Source: Geodermatophilaceae bacterium
GTDB taxonomy: Bacteria; Actinomycetota; Actinomycetes; Mycobacteriales; Geodermatophilaceae
Direction: 5' to 3'
Length of the DNA stretch: 5,727 nucleotides
Assembly: GCA_013812385.1 (NCBI GenBank)
Contig: JACCTM010000097.1
Location: 1 to 5,727 of the forward strand
Each line of letters begins with the position of its first letter. The first letter of the stretch is position 1. The notes beneath the pieces are model-generated. The model did no database searches. It had not been told where the DNA came from and was given only the letters and a program-made list of their open reading frames with translations. The position numbers and the translations under genes are program-made. Shown piece by piece: positions 1 to 5,246 of the stretch.

Positions 1-2
1 CG

Positions 3-494
3 CTGAACACGCTGAGCAGCCGGCAGGTGCCGAAGCTGCGCCGCACGATGGGTTGCGTGTTCCAGGACTTCCGGCTGCTGCGCAACAAGACGGTCAGCGA
101 GAACGTCGCGTTCGCGCTCGAGGTGATTAACAAGCCGAAGCGGACGATCAACAAGGTCGTCCCGGAAGTCCTCGAGATGGTCGGCCTGGATGGCAAGGCC
201 GAGCGGATGCCGCACGAACTGTCCGGGGGCGAGCAGCAACGCGTGGCGATGGCCCGCGCCTTCGTCAACCGCCCGCTGGTACTGCTCGCTGACGAGCCGA
301 CCGGCAACCTCGATCCCGAGACCAGTCAGGACATCATGCTGCTGCTGGAGCGGATCAACCGAACCGGTACGACCGTGGTGATGGCCACCCACGACTCGAA
401 CATCGTCGACTCGATGCGTCGCCGGGTCATCGAACTGAGCATGGGCAAGGTCAGCCGGGACCAGTCCCGAGGGGTCTACGGCGTTGGCCGCTGA
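3..494 (+). CDS. ftsE: Cell division ATP-binding protein FtsE (5' end missing)
   Basis: ATPase subunit of the FtsEX ABC-type complex. It sits on the cytoplasmic face of the membrane at the divisome and drives FtsX to activate peptidoglycan hydrolases. The reading frame is open from base 3, so the true start and the Walker A motif lie left of the window; 163 of the usual ~229 residues are present. Visible motifs in order are the Q-loop VFQDF (Gln at 63-65), the ABC signature LSGGEQQ (219-239), Walker B LVLLADEP with catalytic Glu at 294-296, the D-loop NLD, and the H-loop MATHD (His at 390-392). The text matches mycobacterial FtsE closely as I recall it, including VFQDFRLL and the RGVYG end, which separates it from LolD/MacB-type ATPases. 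ftsX follows 73 bases downstream, the usual pairing. The identification is very secure; only the N-terminus is unknown. Confidence 0.97.
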   Translation: MNTLSSRQVPKLRRTMGCVFQDFRLLRNKTVSENVAFALEVINKPKRTINKVVPEVLEMVGLDGKAERMPHELSGGEQQRVAMARAFVNRPLVLLADEPTGNLDPETSQDIMLLLERINRTGTTVVMATHDSNIVDSMRRRVIELSMGKVSRDQSRGVYGVGR

Positions 495-559
495 CGTTCT
501 CCGCTGCGCCGCTGCTGCCGCCCCTCGCTGCGGCGTTGTGTCGATTCCACCGAAACGTT

Positions 560-563
560 AGGA
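560..563 (+). promoter_or_regulatory. Ribosome binding site of ftsX
   Basis: AGGA (continuing as AGGAAG to 565) stands 4 bases before the ATG at 568. The spacing is short but usable. It supports this ATG as the ftsX start and suggests that ftsX initiates on its own rather than only by read-through from ftsE. Confidence 0.6.
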
Positions 564-567
564 AGCC

Positions 568-1449
568 ATGCGCGTCAATTTCGTCATCTCCGAGGTGGCA
601 ACGGGTCTCCGGCGCAACCTCACCATGACGATCGCCATGATCATCACCACCGCGATCTCGTTGGGCCTGCTTGGTGCCGGGCTGCTCATCGCTCGCCAGA
701 TCGCGGAGATGAAGGAGATCTACTACGACAAGATCCAGGTCTCGATCTTCCTCAACGACGACATCACCGAGGACGAACGCCTCGAGATCAGGTCCGATCT
801 CGAGTCCTCTGGCGAGATCGAGGATTTCCTGTACGAGAGCAAGGACGAGGCCTACGCCCGCTTCCAGCAACAGTTCCGCGAGCAGCCCGAACTCGTCGCG
901 AACACGCCGTCCGACGCCCTGCCCGCCTCTTTTCGGGTCCAACTCGTCAACCCTGAGCGCTACCCGGTCATCAACGAGGCCTTCGCCGGGATGAACGGTG
1001 TCGACGAGGTCAAGGACGAGGGCGACTTCCTCGACCGGCTCTTCGGATTGCTCAACGGGGTGCGCAACGCGACGATCGCGGTGGCCATCGTGCAGGCGCT
1101 GGCCGCACTCCTTTTGATCTCCAACACCATCCAGCTGGCAGCCTTCAACCGGCGGACCGAGACCTCGATCATGCGGTTGGTCGGCGCCTCCCGGTGGTAC
1201 ACCCAGCTGCCGTTCATCCTCGAGGCCGCGCTGGCCGGGCTGCTCGGCGCCGTACTGGCCTTTGGTGGGTTGGCGCTGACCAAGGTGCTCTTCGTCGACC
1301 GAACCCTGGCCGGACCGATCAGTGCTGGCATCATTCCGCCGGTGGAGTGGAGCTCGATCCTGACGATCAGCCCACTGATCACCCTGGCCGGGGTGGGCCT
1401 GGCCAGCATCGCCGCGTACGTCACCCTGCGCCTCTACGTTCGCCTCTAG
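568..1449 (+). CDS. ftsX: Cell division protein FtsX
   Basis: Integral membrane partner of FtsE. It passes the ATPase cycle across the membrane to peptidoglycan hydrolases or their activators at the division or growth site. The protein has 293 residues, the normal actinobacterial length (~297 in Mycobacterium tuberculosis). Hydrophobic stretches give the expected four-helix layout: TM1 about residues 20-43, an acidic extracellular domain about 45-165, TM2 about 167-190, TM3 about 214-237 and TM4 about 263-287. The conserved cytoplasmic link between TM2 and TM3 (RRTETSIMRLVGAS, 195-208) is the likely contact with FtsE. The start is fixed by an AGGA ribosome site and by the family-typical N-terminus MRVNFVISE. 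The stop is only 11 bases before smpB. No M23 peptidase gene lies between ftsX and smpB, so the hydrolase this complex activates must be encoded elsewhere. Confidence 0.97.
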   Translation: MRVNFVISEVATGLRRNLTMTIAMIITTAISLGLLGAGLLIARQIAEMKEIYYDKIQVSIFLNDDITEDERLEIRSDLESSGEIEDFLYESKDEAYARFQQQFREQPELVANTPSDALPASFRVQLVNPERYPVINEAFAGMNGVDEVKDEGDFLDRLFGLLNGVRNATIAVAIVQALAALLLISNTIQLAAFNRRTETSIMRLVGASRWYTQLPFILEAALAGLLGAVLAFGGLALTKVLFVDRTLAGPISAGIIPPVEWSSILTISPLITLAGVGLASIAAYVTLRLYVRL

Positions 1450-1460
1450 CCTTCCCCGCC

Positions 1461-1937
1461 ATGCCACGTGAATCCGGTCGAAAGCTGATCGCGCAGAACC
1501 GCAAAGCGCGCCACGACTACTCGATCACCGACACCTATGAGGCCGGCCTCGTACTGGTGGGCACCGAAGTGAAGTCGCTGCGGCTGGGCCGCGCGTCGCT
1601 GATCGACGGATACGCCACGATCGACGACGGCGAGGTCTGGCTCCGCGGGGTGCACATCCCGGAATACACCGAGGGCACCTGGACCAACCACGAACCCCGG
1701 CGCAATCGCAAGCTGCTGCTGCACCGCGAGGAGATCGCCAAGCTGATCGGCAAGACCCAGGAGGGCGGCGCCACGCTGGTACCCCTGGAGATGTACTTCA
1801 ACGACGGCAAGGTCAAGGTCACTCTGGCGCTGGCCAAGGGCAAGAAGGCCTACGACAAACGCCGAGACCTGGCCGACCGGGACGCCCAACGGGAGATCGC
1901 GCGGGAGTTCGGCCGTCGCCGCAAGGGCCGTGCGTGA
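1461..1937 (+). CDS. smpB: SsrA (tmRNA)-binding protein SmpB
   Basis: Binds tmRNA and delivers it to stalled ribosomes for trans-translation, which tags the unfinished protein and frees the ribosome. The 158-residue length is typical of the family. Conserved blocks are visible in order: IAQNRKARHDYSI (10-22), YEAGLVLVGTEVKSLR (26-41), HIPEYTEGTW with the following NHEPRRNRKLL (65-87), and the basic C-terminal tail GKKAYDKRRDLADRD (127-141), which occupies the ribosomal decoding channel. The frame is open far upstream, but ATG 1461 is chosen because MPRESGRKLIAQN is the family N-terminus and upstream codons overlap ftsX. The 11-base gap from ftsX has no purine-rich ribosome site, so translation is probably coupled to ftsX termination. 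The stop overlaps the next gene by 4 bases. No tmRNA gene follows within the window, although ssrA is often near smpB in other bacteria. Confidence 0.97.
   Translation: MPRESGRKLIAQNRKARHDYSITDTYEAGLVLVGTEVKSLRLGRASLIDGYATIDDGEVWLRGVHIPEYTEGTWTNHEPRRNRKLLLHREEIAKLIGKTQEGGATLVPLEMYFNDGKVKVTLALAKGKKAYDKRRDLADRDAQREIAREFGRRRKGRA
1923..1927 (+). promoter_or_regulatory. Ribosome binding site of the amidohydrolase gene
   Basis: AAGGG inside the last codons of smpB lies 6 bases before GTG 1934. Together with the GTGA overlap at 1934-1937 it decides this start for the downstream hydrolase. Confidence 0.55.
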
Positions 1938-2839
1938 GCGGAACGTCGGTCACGGGAGGGCCGGCCTCCGACGAGGAAGTCCCCGGCTACTGGGCAGCGC
2001 TCGGGCTACCCGGGCTGATCGACAGCCACATCCACTTCCTGCCCGATGCCATGCAGCGCAAGGTGTGGACCTACTTCGACAACGCCAGCACCCATTACGG
2101 GTCGGGCTGGCCGGTGCAGTACCGACTGCCGGTCGAGCAGCGGCTGGAGATCCTCACCGCGCTGGGCGTACGGGCGTTTCCGACGCTGCCCTATCCGCAC
2201 AAGCCGGGAATGGCCGCTTGGCTCAACGATTGGTCGGCCGATTTCGCTCAGCGCGACCCGCGGATCCTGCGCTCGGCGACCTTCTTCCCCGAGCCCGAGG
2301 TCGAGTCGTACGTGCGCACAGCCCTGGAAGCAGGCACGCGGATCTTCAAGGTGCACATCCAGGTTGGTGGGTTCGATCCACGCGACCCGCGATTGGATCC
2401 GGTGTGGGGCCAGTTGGCCGACGCCGGTACTCCGGTCGTCACCCACTGCGGTTCCCGGCCGCTGCAGGGAGCTCACACCGGTCCCGGGCCGATCGGGGAG
2501 GTACTCGATCGGCACCCGCGGCTGTGCCTGGTCATCGCGCACATGGGCATGCATGAATACGCCGCGCATCTTGACCTGGCCGCCGTTCACGAGCGCGTTT
2601 ACCTCGACACCACGATGTTCGCCACCTCGTTTACCGATGCGTTCGCGCCCTTCGACCGGGCGCTGCTGCCTCGGCTGGCCGACCTCGGCGACCGGATCCT
2701 GCTCGGCAGCGACTTTCCCTCCATCCCGTACCCGTACGCCACCCAACTGGCGGCGCTGCACGATCTGGGTCTCGGCGAGGACTGGCTGCAAGCGGTGCTG
2801 TGGCACAACGCCGCCGCCCTGTTCGGAATCTCCGCGTGA
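1934..2839 (+). CDS. Amidohydrolase-2 family metal-dependent hydrolase
   Basis: A 301-residue TIM-barrel hydrolase of the amidohydrolase-2 (ACMSD-like, PF04909 type) group, expected to use a divalent metal for hydrolysis or non-oxidative decarboxylation in the cytoplasm. Likely metal ligands are visible: H-x-H at 32 and 34 (IDSHIHF), His171 (VVTHCGS), His203 (IAHMGMHEY) and Asp260 in LLGSDFPSIPYP. The FKVHIQ strand (138-143) is also typical of the group. Length is normal and there is no signal peptide. GTG 1934 overlaps the smpB stop as GTGA and has an AAGGG ribosome site 6 bases upstream. Its own stop overlaps the next start in the same way, so it sits inside a translationally coupled run. 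The substrate cannot be told from sequence; the smpB neighbourhood gives no metabolic clue. The family assignment is solid and the specific reaction is unknown. Confidence 0.88.
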   Translation: MSGTSVTGGPASDEEVPGYWAALGLPGLIDSHIHFLPDAMQRKVWTYFDNASTHYGSGWPVQYRLPVEQRLEILTALGVRAFPTLPYPHKPGMAAWLNDWSADFAQRDPRILRSATFFPEPEVESYVRTALEAGTRIFKVHIQVGGFDPRDPRLDPVWGQLADAGTPVVTHCGSRPLQGAHTGPGPIGEVLDRHPRLCLVIAHMGMHEYAAHLDLAAVHERVYLDTTMFATSFTDAFAPFDRALLPRLADLGDRILLGSDFPSIPYPYATQLAALHDLGLGEDWLQAVLWHNAAALFGISA

Positions 2840-3204
2840 CCAGCGGACGCGCTGATCTGAGCTCGGTCGAACTCGGCACGTTGTGCGACCGGCTGCTCGA
2901 GGTGGCCGAACGCGCTCGTCGGGACAGGGCCTCCTTGACGGCTGACTTCGACGCGATCGTCGCTGCCTCGGCGCAGTCCAACGCCGACGACGAACACGAT
3001 CCGGAAGGCAGCACGATCGCCTTCGAGCGGGCTCAGGTCAGCTCGCTCATCGACCGTGCGCGAGCGGCGGAGTCGGAGTTGGCGCAGGCGTTGGCTCGAT
3101 GGGACGCAGGTACGTACGGATACTGCGAGGTCTGCGACGCTCCGATCTGCTATGAACGGCTGCTGGCCAGACCCGCTACGACTGGCTGCATCCTGCACGC
3201 CTGA
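2836..3204 (+). CDS. DksA/TraR-type zinc-finger protein, likely RNA polymerase-binding
   Basis: A 122-residue protein of the DksA/TraR class, whose members enter the RNA polymerase secondary channel and modulate initiation. Helical stretches at about 11-45 and 63-91 would form the coiled coil. Between them is the acidic tip-like DDEHDPEG (51-58) followed by STIAFERAQ, a pattern I associate with actinobacterial members. The C-terminal finger is GYCEVCDAPICYERLLARP, ending in CILHA. It gives Cys97, Cys100, Cys118 and then His121 where the family normally has a fourth Cys. The chain ends one residue later. GTG 2836 is preferred over ATG 2800 because it overlaps the upstream stop as GTGA, has GGAA 7 bases before it, and avoids a basic 12-residue extension lying inside the hydrolase gene. 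Family is confident; whether it acts like DksA is inferred. Confidence 0.85.
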   Translation: MTSGRADLSSVELGTLCDRLLEVAERARRDRASLTADFDAIVAASAQSNADDEHDPEGSTIAFERAQVSSLIDRARAAESELAQALARWDAGTYGYCEVCDAPICYERLLARPATTGCILHA

Positions 3205-3215
3205 ACTGCGGACTT

Positions 3216-3233
3216 CTGGATGTGGAAATCCGG
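3216..3233 (+). terminator. Short hairpin after the dksA-like gene, possible terminator
   Basis: CTGGAT (3216-3221) can pair with ATCCGG (3228-3233) around a 6-base loop, giving six pairs with one G-T wobble. It begins 12 bases after the stop at 3204 and has no T-run, so it would be at best a weak, non-canonical terminator. It directly adjoins the proposed -35 of the next gene. Confidence 0.3.
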
Positions 3234-3262
3234 TCGACGGCAGGGCCTGCGTCACCTACCGT
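3234..3262 (+). promoter_or_regulatory. Predicted leaderless promoter of the tandem GNAT gene
   Basis: TCGACG (3234-3239, four of six matches to TTGACA) is separated by 17 bases from TACCGT (3257-3262), which fits the actinobacterial -10 pattern TANNNT. Transcription would then begin about 7-9 bases further on, at or next to GTG 3271, giving a leaderless mRNA. A dyad GCAGG-G-CCTGC (3240-3250) fills part of the spacer. This is inferred from spacing and motif only. Confidence 0.5.
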
Positions 3263-3270
3263 GCCATCGC

Positions 3271-4290
3271 GTGGCTATCGACGCGAGTGCTGTCCAGGAG
3301 TCGGTCGAGCAGACCTGGCGGCCACTGCGGCGTGCAGACGCGGCCGCACTGACCGAGCTCATGGCAGCGGCCGAGGCTGTGGACTGCACGGATGAGCGAT
3401 TCGACGAGGATGACGTCGTCGAGCACTTCATGAGCGGTCTGGTCGATCTCGAGGCCGACACCCGGCTGGTCTGGAAGGGCGAGAATCTCATCGGATATGC
3501 CCAGGTGTTCGGCCAACGACAGGTACGCGAGGTCCACTCGATCTGGATCGGCGGCACGGTCCACCCCGAGCAACGGCGACGGGGTCTCGGTCGGCAACTG
3601 CTTCGGTGGCAGCTCGGCAGGGCCGACCAGCTGCACACCCAGCGGCATCCCACGGTCCCCGCGAACGTGATGTGCGACGTGACGGAAACCAACGTCGGGC
3701 TCGCGGCCCTGGCCAAGAGCGAGGGACTGGAGGAGATCCGGTTCTGGTTTGAAATGGTGCGCCGGCTGGAGAATGCCGATCCCCCGCTCCCGCCCGTACA
3801 AGCGGTCCGCGGCCTACAGATCCAGGCGTACGACACCGGTCGGGACGAGGAGGTCCGCCTGGCTCACAACACCGCCTTTCATGGCCACTTCGGTTCCGCC
3901 GAACGCGATCCCGAGGAGTGGCGGGGGTATTTCACCGGTGCCCGGGCGTTCCGGCCTGACCTGTCGCTGCTTGCCGTCACCGACGATCAGGATGCGGAGA
4001 TCGCCGGCTACCTGCTGGCCTATGTCTACGAGGTAGACGTACTGGCCACCGGTCGGCGGGAGGTCTACATCGGCCAGCTCGGCACGCTACCCAACCTCCG
4101 CGGGGGCGGTGTCGGATCGGCACTGCTGGCAACCGGCTTGACGAACTGGTCTCAGGCCGGTCATCAAGACGCCTTCCTCGGCGTGGACGCGGCCAATGAG
4201 ACCGGGGCGCTCGGCCTCTACGAGCGGGCCGGGTTCACGGTCGACAAGCGTTCGACGAGTTGGGGCCGCAGGCTTCCCGCCCAGGGTTAG
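3271..4290 (+). CDS. Tandem-domain GNAT family N-acetyltransferase
   Basis: A 339-residue protein with two GNAT folds that would transfer an acyl group from acyl-CoA to an amine. Domain 1 spans about 14-165, with its acetyl-CoA loop at VHPEQRRRGLGRQLL (R102-x-x-G105-x-G107). Domain 2 spans about 181-333, with the loop at LPNLRGGGVGSALL (R277-x-x-G280-x-G282) and the typical closing block ALGLYERAGF (313-322). The double-GNAT plan and length resemble mycothiol synthase MshD and other uncharacterised actinobacterial tandem GNATs. I see no feature that makes it MshD, so no symbol is given. GTG 3271 is chosen over ATG 3220: the 17 extra residues (WKSGRRQ..., rich in Arg and His) do not resemble a GNAT N-terminus, and a TANNNT hexamer sits 8 bases before the GTG, as for a leaderless transcript. 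Substrate unknown. Confidence 0.85.
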   Translation: MAIDASAVQESVEQTWRPLRRADAAALTELMAAAEAVDCTDERFDEDDVVEHFMSGLVDLEADTRLVWKGENLIGYAQVFGQRQVREVHSIWIGGTVHPEQRRRGLGRQLLRWQLGRADQLHTQRHPTVPANVMCDVTETNVGLAALAKSEGLEEIRFWFEMVRRLENADPPLPPVQAVRGLQIQAYDTGRDEEVRLAHNTAFHGHFGSAERDPEEWRGYFTGARAFRPDLSLLAVTDDQDAEIAGYLLAYVYEVDVLATGRREVYIGQLGTLPNLRGGGVGSALLATGLTNWSQAGHQDAFLGVDAANETGALGLYERAGFTVDKRSTSWGRRLPAQG

Positions 4291-4291
4291 T

Positions 4292-4313
4292 ACCGGCCAG
4301 GACGGCGGTCGGT
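4292..4313 (+). terminator. GC-rich hairpin just after the GNAT stop codon
   Basis: ACCGGCC (4292-4298) pairs with GGTCGGT (4307-4313) around an 8-base loop, giving seven pairs with one G-T wobble. The stem starts 2 bases after the TAG at 4290. There is no T-run, which is common for proposed actinobacterial hairpin terminators. Its place between the GNAT gene and the next predicted promoter fits a transcription-unit boundary. Confidence 0.45.
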
Positions 4314-4326
4314 CCGAGGCGGGTCG

Positions 4327-4332
4327 TACGGT
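4327..4332 (+). promoter_or_regulatory. Predicted -10 element of the NTF2-like gene (leaderless)
   Basis: TACGGT fits TANNNT and lies 6 bases before GTG 4339, so transcription would start at the GTG itself. No convincing -35 is present at 16-18 bases upstream (the 17-base position reads GGCGGT). No ribosome site precedes the GTG, which agrees with leaderless translation. Confidence 0.42.
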
Positions 4333-4338
4333 CGGGCT

Positions 4339-4713
4339 GTGGACGAGACCAGACACCTGATCGAGCGGTTCTTCAGCACTCTGGAAAGCCGGGACTGGGC
4401 AGGATATGCCGCGGTGCTGCATCCCGATGTCGTCTACGAGATCCCGCAGAGCCGCGAACGGATCCGTGGCCGGGACCGATACATGCAGTTCAACCGGGAG
4501 TTCCCCGGCGACTGGCACGTGAGTCCCACCACGATCCTGGCCGAAGGGACCGACGGCGTCGGACGCTTCCAGTGGCAGGTGGGGGATGCGCCGATCGAGG
4601 AGGCGTTCGTGTTCTTCGGTGTCCGGGACGGGCTGTTGGCCAGCGTCACCGACTTCTGGCCGGAGCCCTACGAGCCTCCACCAGGTCGTGAGCACCTGAC
4701 CGAACGCTGGTGA
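4339..4713 (+). CDS. NTF2/SnoaL-like small protein
   Basis: A 124-residue protein with the pattern of the NTF2/SnoaL cone fold. It has an opening helix LIERFFSTLESRDWAGYAAVLHPDVVYEIP (7-36), the REriRGRDRYMQFNREFP block (39-56), then alternating strands ending in GLLASVTDFWPEPYEPP (98-114). Members of this fold include ketosteroid isomerase, polyketide cyclases and many ligand-binding proteins. Acidic residues that could act in the pocket (Asp30, Asp105) are present, but no specific catalytic set is recognisable, so no reaction is assigned. GTG 4339 gives the expected N-terminus, with helix 1 intact, and lies 6 bases after a TANNNT hexamer. The C-terminal tail (EPPPGREHLTERW) is short and basic/acidic mixed. 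The stop overlaps the next start as GTGA, so the two proteins are probably co-translated. Confidence 0.8.
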   Translation: MDETRHLIERFFSTLESRDWAGYAAVLHPDVVYEIPQSRERIRGRDRYMQFNREFPGDWHVSPTTILAEGTDGVGRFQWQVGDAPIEEAFVFFGVRDGLLASVTDFWPEPYEPPPGREHLTERW

Positions 4714-5159
4714 GCGAGGCTGACTCGGCTGCGGAGCCGGAGGGCGCCAACACCTTGCTCGTCGTCGACATGGCCAATGTCGTCGGTTCGGTTCCCGACG
4801 GCTGGTGGCGCGATCGGGCCCGTGCGGCCGAGCGGCTGTTGTCCGGTCTGGCCGGGCTGGTGGCCCGTACCGTCCCTGATCCAGAGGCAATTCCGGTCCG
4901 GATAGCCGGAATAGTTGCGGTTCTCGAGGGCCGAGCGAACCTGGCCAAAGGCCCTCCGAGCCGAGCGGGCGACGCTCTCGAGATCGTCCGAGCGACGGGT
5001 TCGGGTGATGACGCGGTCGTGCAGTTGGTCGAGGCGCGGGTGGCGGCCGGTGATCGCGTGCTCGTCGTGAGCGCCGATCAAGGACTGCGCGCACGGTTGC
5101 CTGAGGTGGTGGCGAGCACCGGTCCCAGGTGGCTCAACAACCTGCTTGGACGAGGGTGA
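4710..5159 (+). CDS. NYN/PIN-like nuclease-fold protein of unknown role
   Basis: A 149-residue protein resembling a small actinobacterial family that is sometimes labelled 'NTP pyrophosphohydrolase', but whose motifs look like a NYN/PIN-type nuclease fold. Strand 1 LLVVDMANVVGSVPDGWWRD (16-35) supplies Asp20 and Asn23, the DxxN motif. GSGDDAVVQLVEAR (97-110) supplies Asp100 and Asp101, and VLVVSADQGLRARL (117-130) supplies Asp123. Together these form an acidic cluster suited to Mg-dependent RNA or DNA cleavage. Activity is inferred from the pattern only. A middle section (55-90) is variable. GTG 4710 overlaps the upstream stop (GTGA); no clear ribosome site is visible, so coupling to the NTF2-like gene is likely. 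Later start codons would remove strand 1. A stand-alone PIN-like gene can be a toxin, but no antitoxin-like partner adjoins it: the upstream partner is NTF2-like, not DNA-binding. Confidence 0.72.
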   Translation: MSEADSAAEPEGANTLLVVDMANVVGSVPDGWWRDRARAAERLLSGLAGLVARTVPDPEAIPVRIAGIVAVLEGRANLAKGPPSRAGDALEIVRATGSGDDAVVQLVEARVAAGDRVLVVSADQGLRARLPEVVASTGPRWLNNLLGRG

Positions 5160-5164
5160 TTGGT

Positions 5165-5193
5165 TTGACACTCTCCGATGCCGATGAAAGCCT
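5165..5193 (+). promoter_or_regulatory. Possible promoter of the substrate-binding lipoprotein gene
   Basis: A perfect TTGACA (5165-5170) lies 6 bases after the upstream stop. At a 17-base spacer the -10 position reads AAGCCT (5188-5193), which keeps only the A at position 2 and T at position 6. If used, it would give a leader of about 45 bases before ATG 5247. The -35 is convincing in sequence, the -10 is poor. Confidence 0.33.
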
Positions 5194-5237
5194 CGGCTGA
5201 CTGGGTTGTTGGACATTCACGACCCCCGGACCGTCCT

Positions 5238-5243
5238 GAGGTG
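5238..5243 (+). promoter_or_regulatory. Ribosome binding site of the substrate-binding lipoprotein gene
   Basis: GAGGTG matches the 16S anti-Shine-Dalgarno core. Measured from its GAGG, ATG 5247 is 5 bases away and GTG 5250 is 8 bases away, so either could be the start. In-frame GTG 5241 overlaps the site itself and is therefore unlikely. Confidence 0.6.
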
Positions 5244-5246
5244 TCT

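Noticed and set aside
536..564. Promoter for ftsX in the gap (TTGTGT, 17-base spacer, TAGGAA)
   Set aside because: The -10 would coincide with the ribosome binding site and lacks the final T, so it could not produce a transcript carrying that site.
1194..1460. N-terminal extension of smpB from an upstream ATG
   Set aside because: It lies inside ftsX in another frame, encodes Arg/Gly-rich residues, and SmpB normally begins where ATG 1461 begins.
451..1467. Long antisense open frame (338 codons) across ftsX
   Set aside because: It is the complement shadow of ftsX in GC-rich DNA. The translation is low-complexity, rich in Gly, Asp, Arg and Gln, and resembles no family.
3220..3270. ATG 3220 as the start of the GNAT gene
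   Set aside because: The added residues do not look like part of the domain and the leaderless-type GTG 3271 fits better. A weak GCGGA lies 7 bases upstream, so this start is less likely rather than excluded.
4087..5094. Long antisense open frame (335 codons) across the GNAT end and the NTF2-like and NYN-like genes
   Set aside because: It crosses three well-supported genes and encodes Arg/Pro-rich sequence with no recognisable domain.
4710..5159. Toxin of a toxin-antitoxin pair
   Set aside because: The PIN/NYN-like motifs allow the idea, but the upstream partner is NTF2-like with no DNA-binding domain, and no antitoxin-sized gene lies downstream.
5180..5197. Hairpin GCCGA/TCGGC after the NYN-like gene as a terminator
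   Set aside because: There are only five pairs, no T-run and no extension in either direction. It also overlaps the proposed promoter region.
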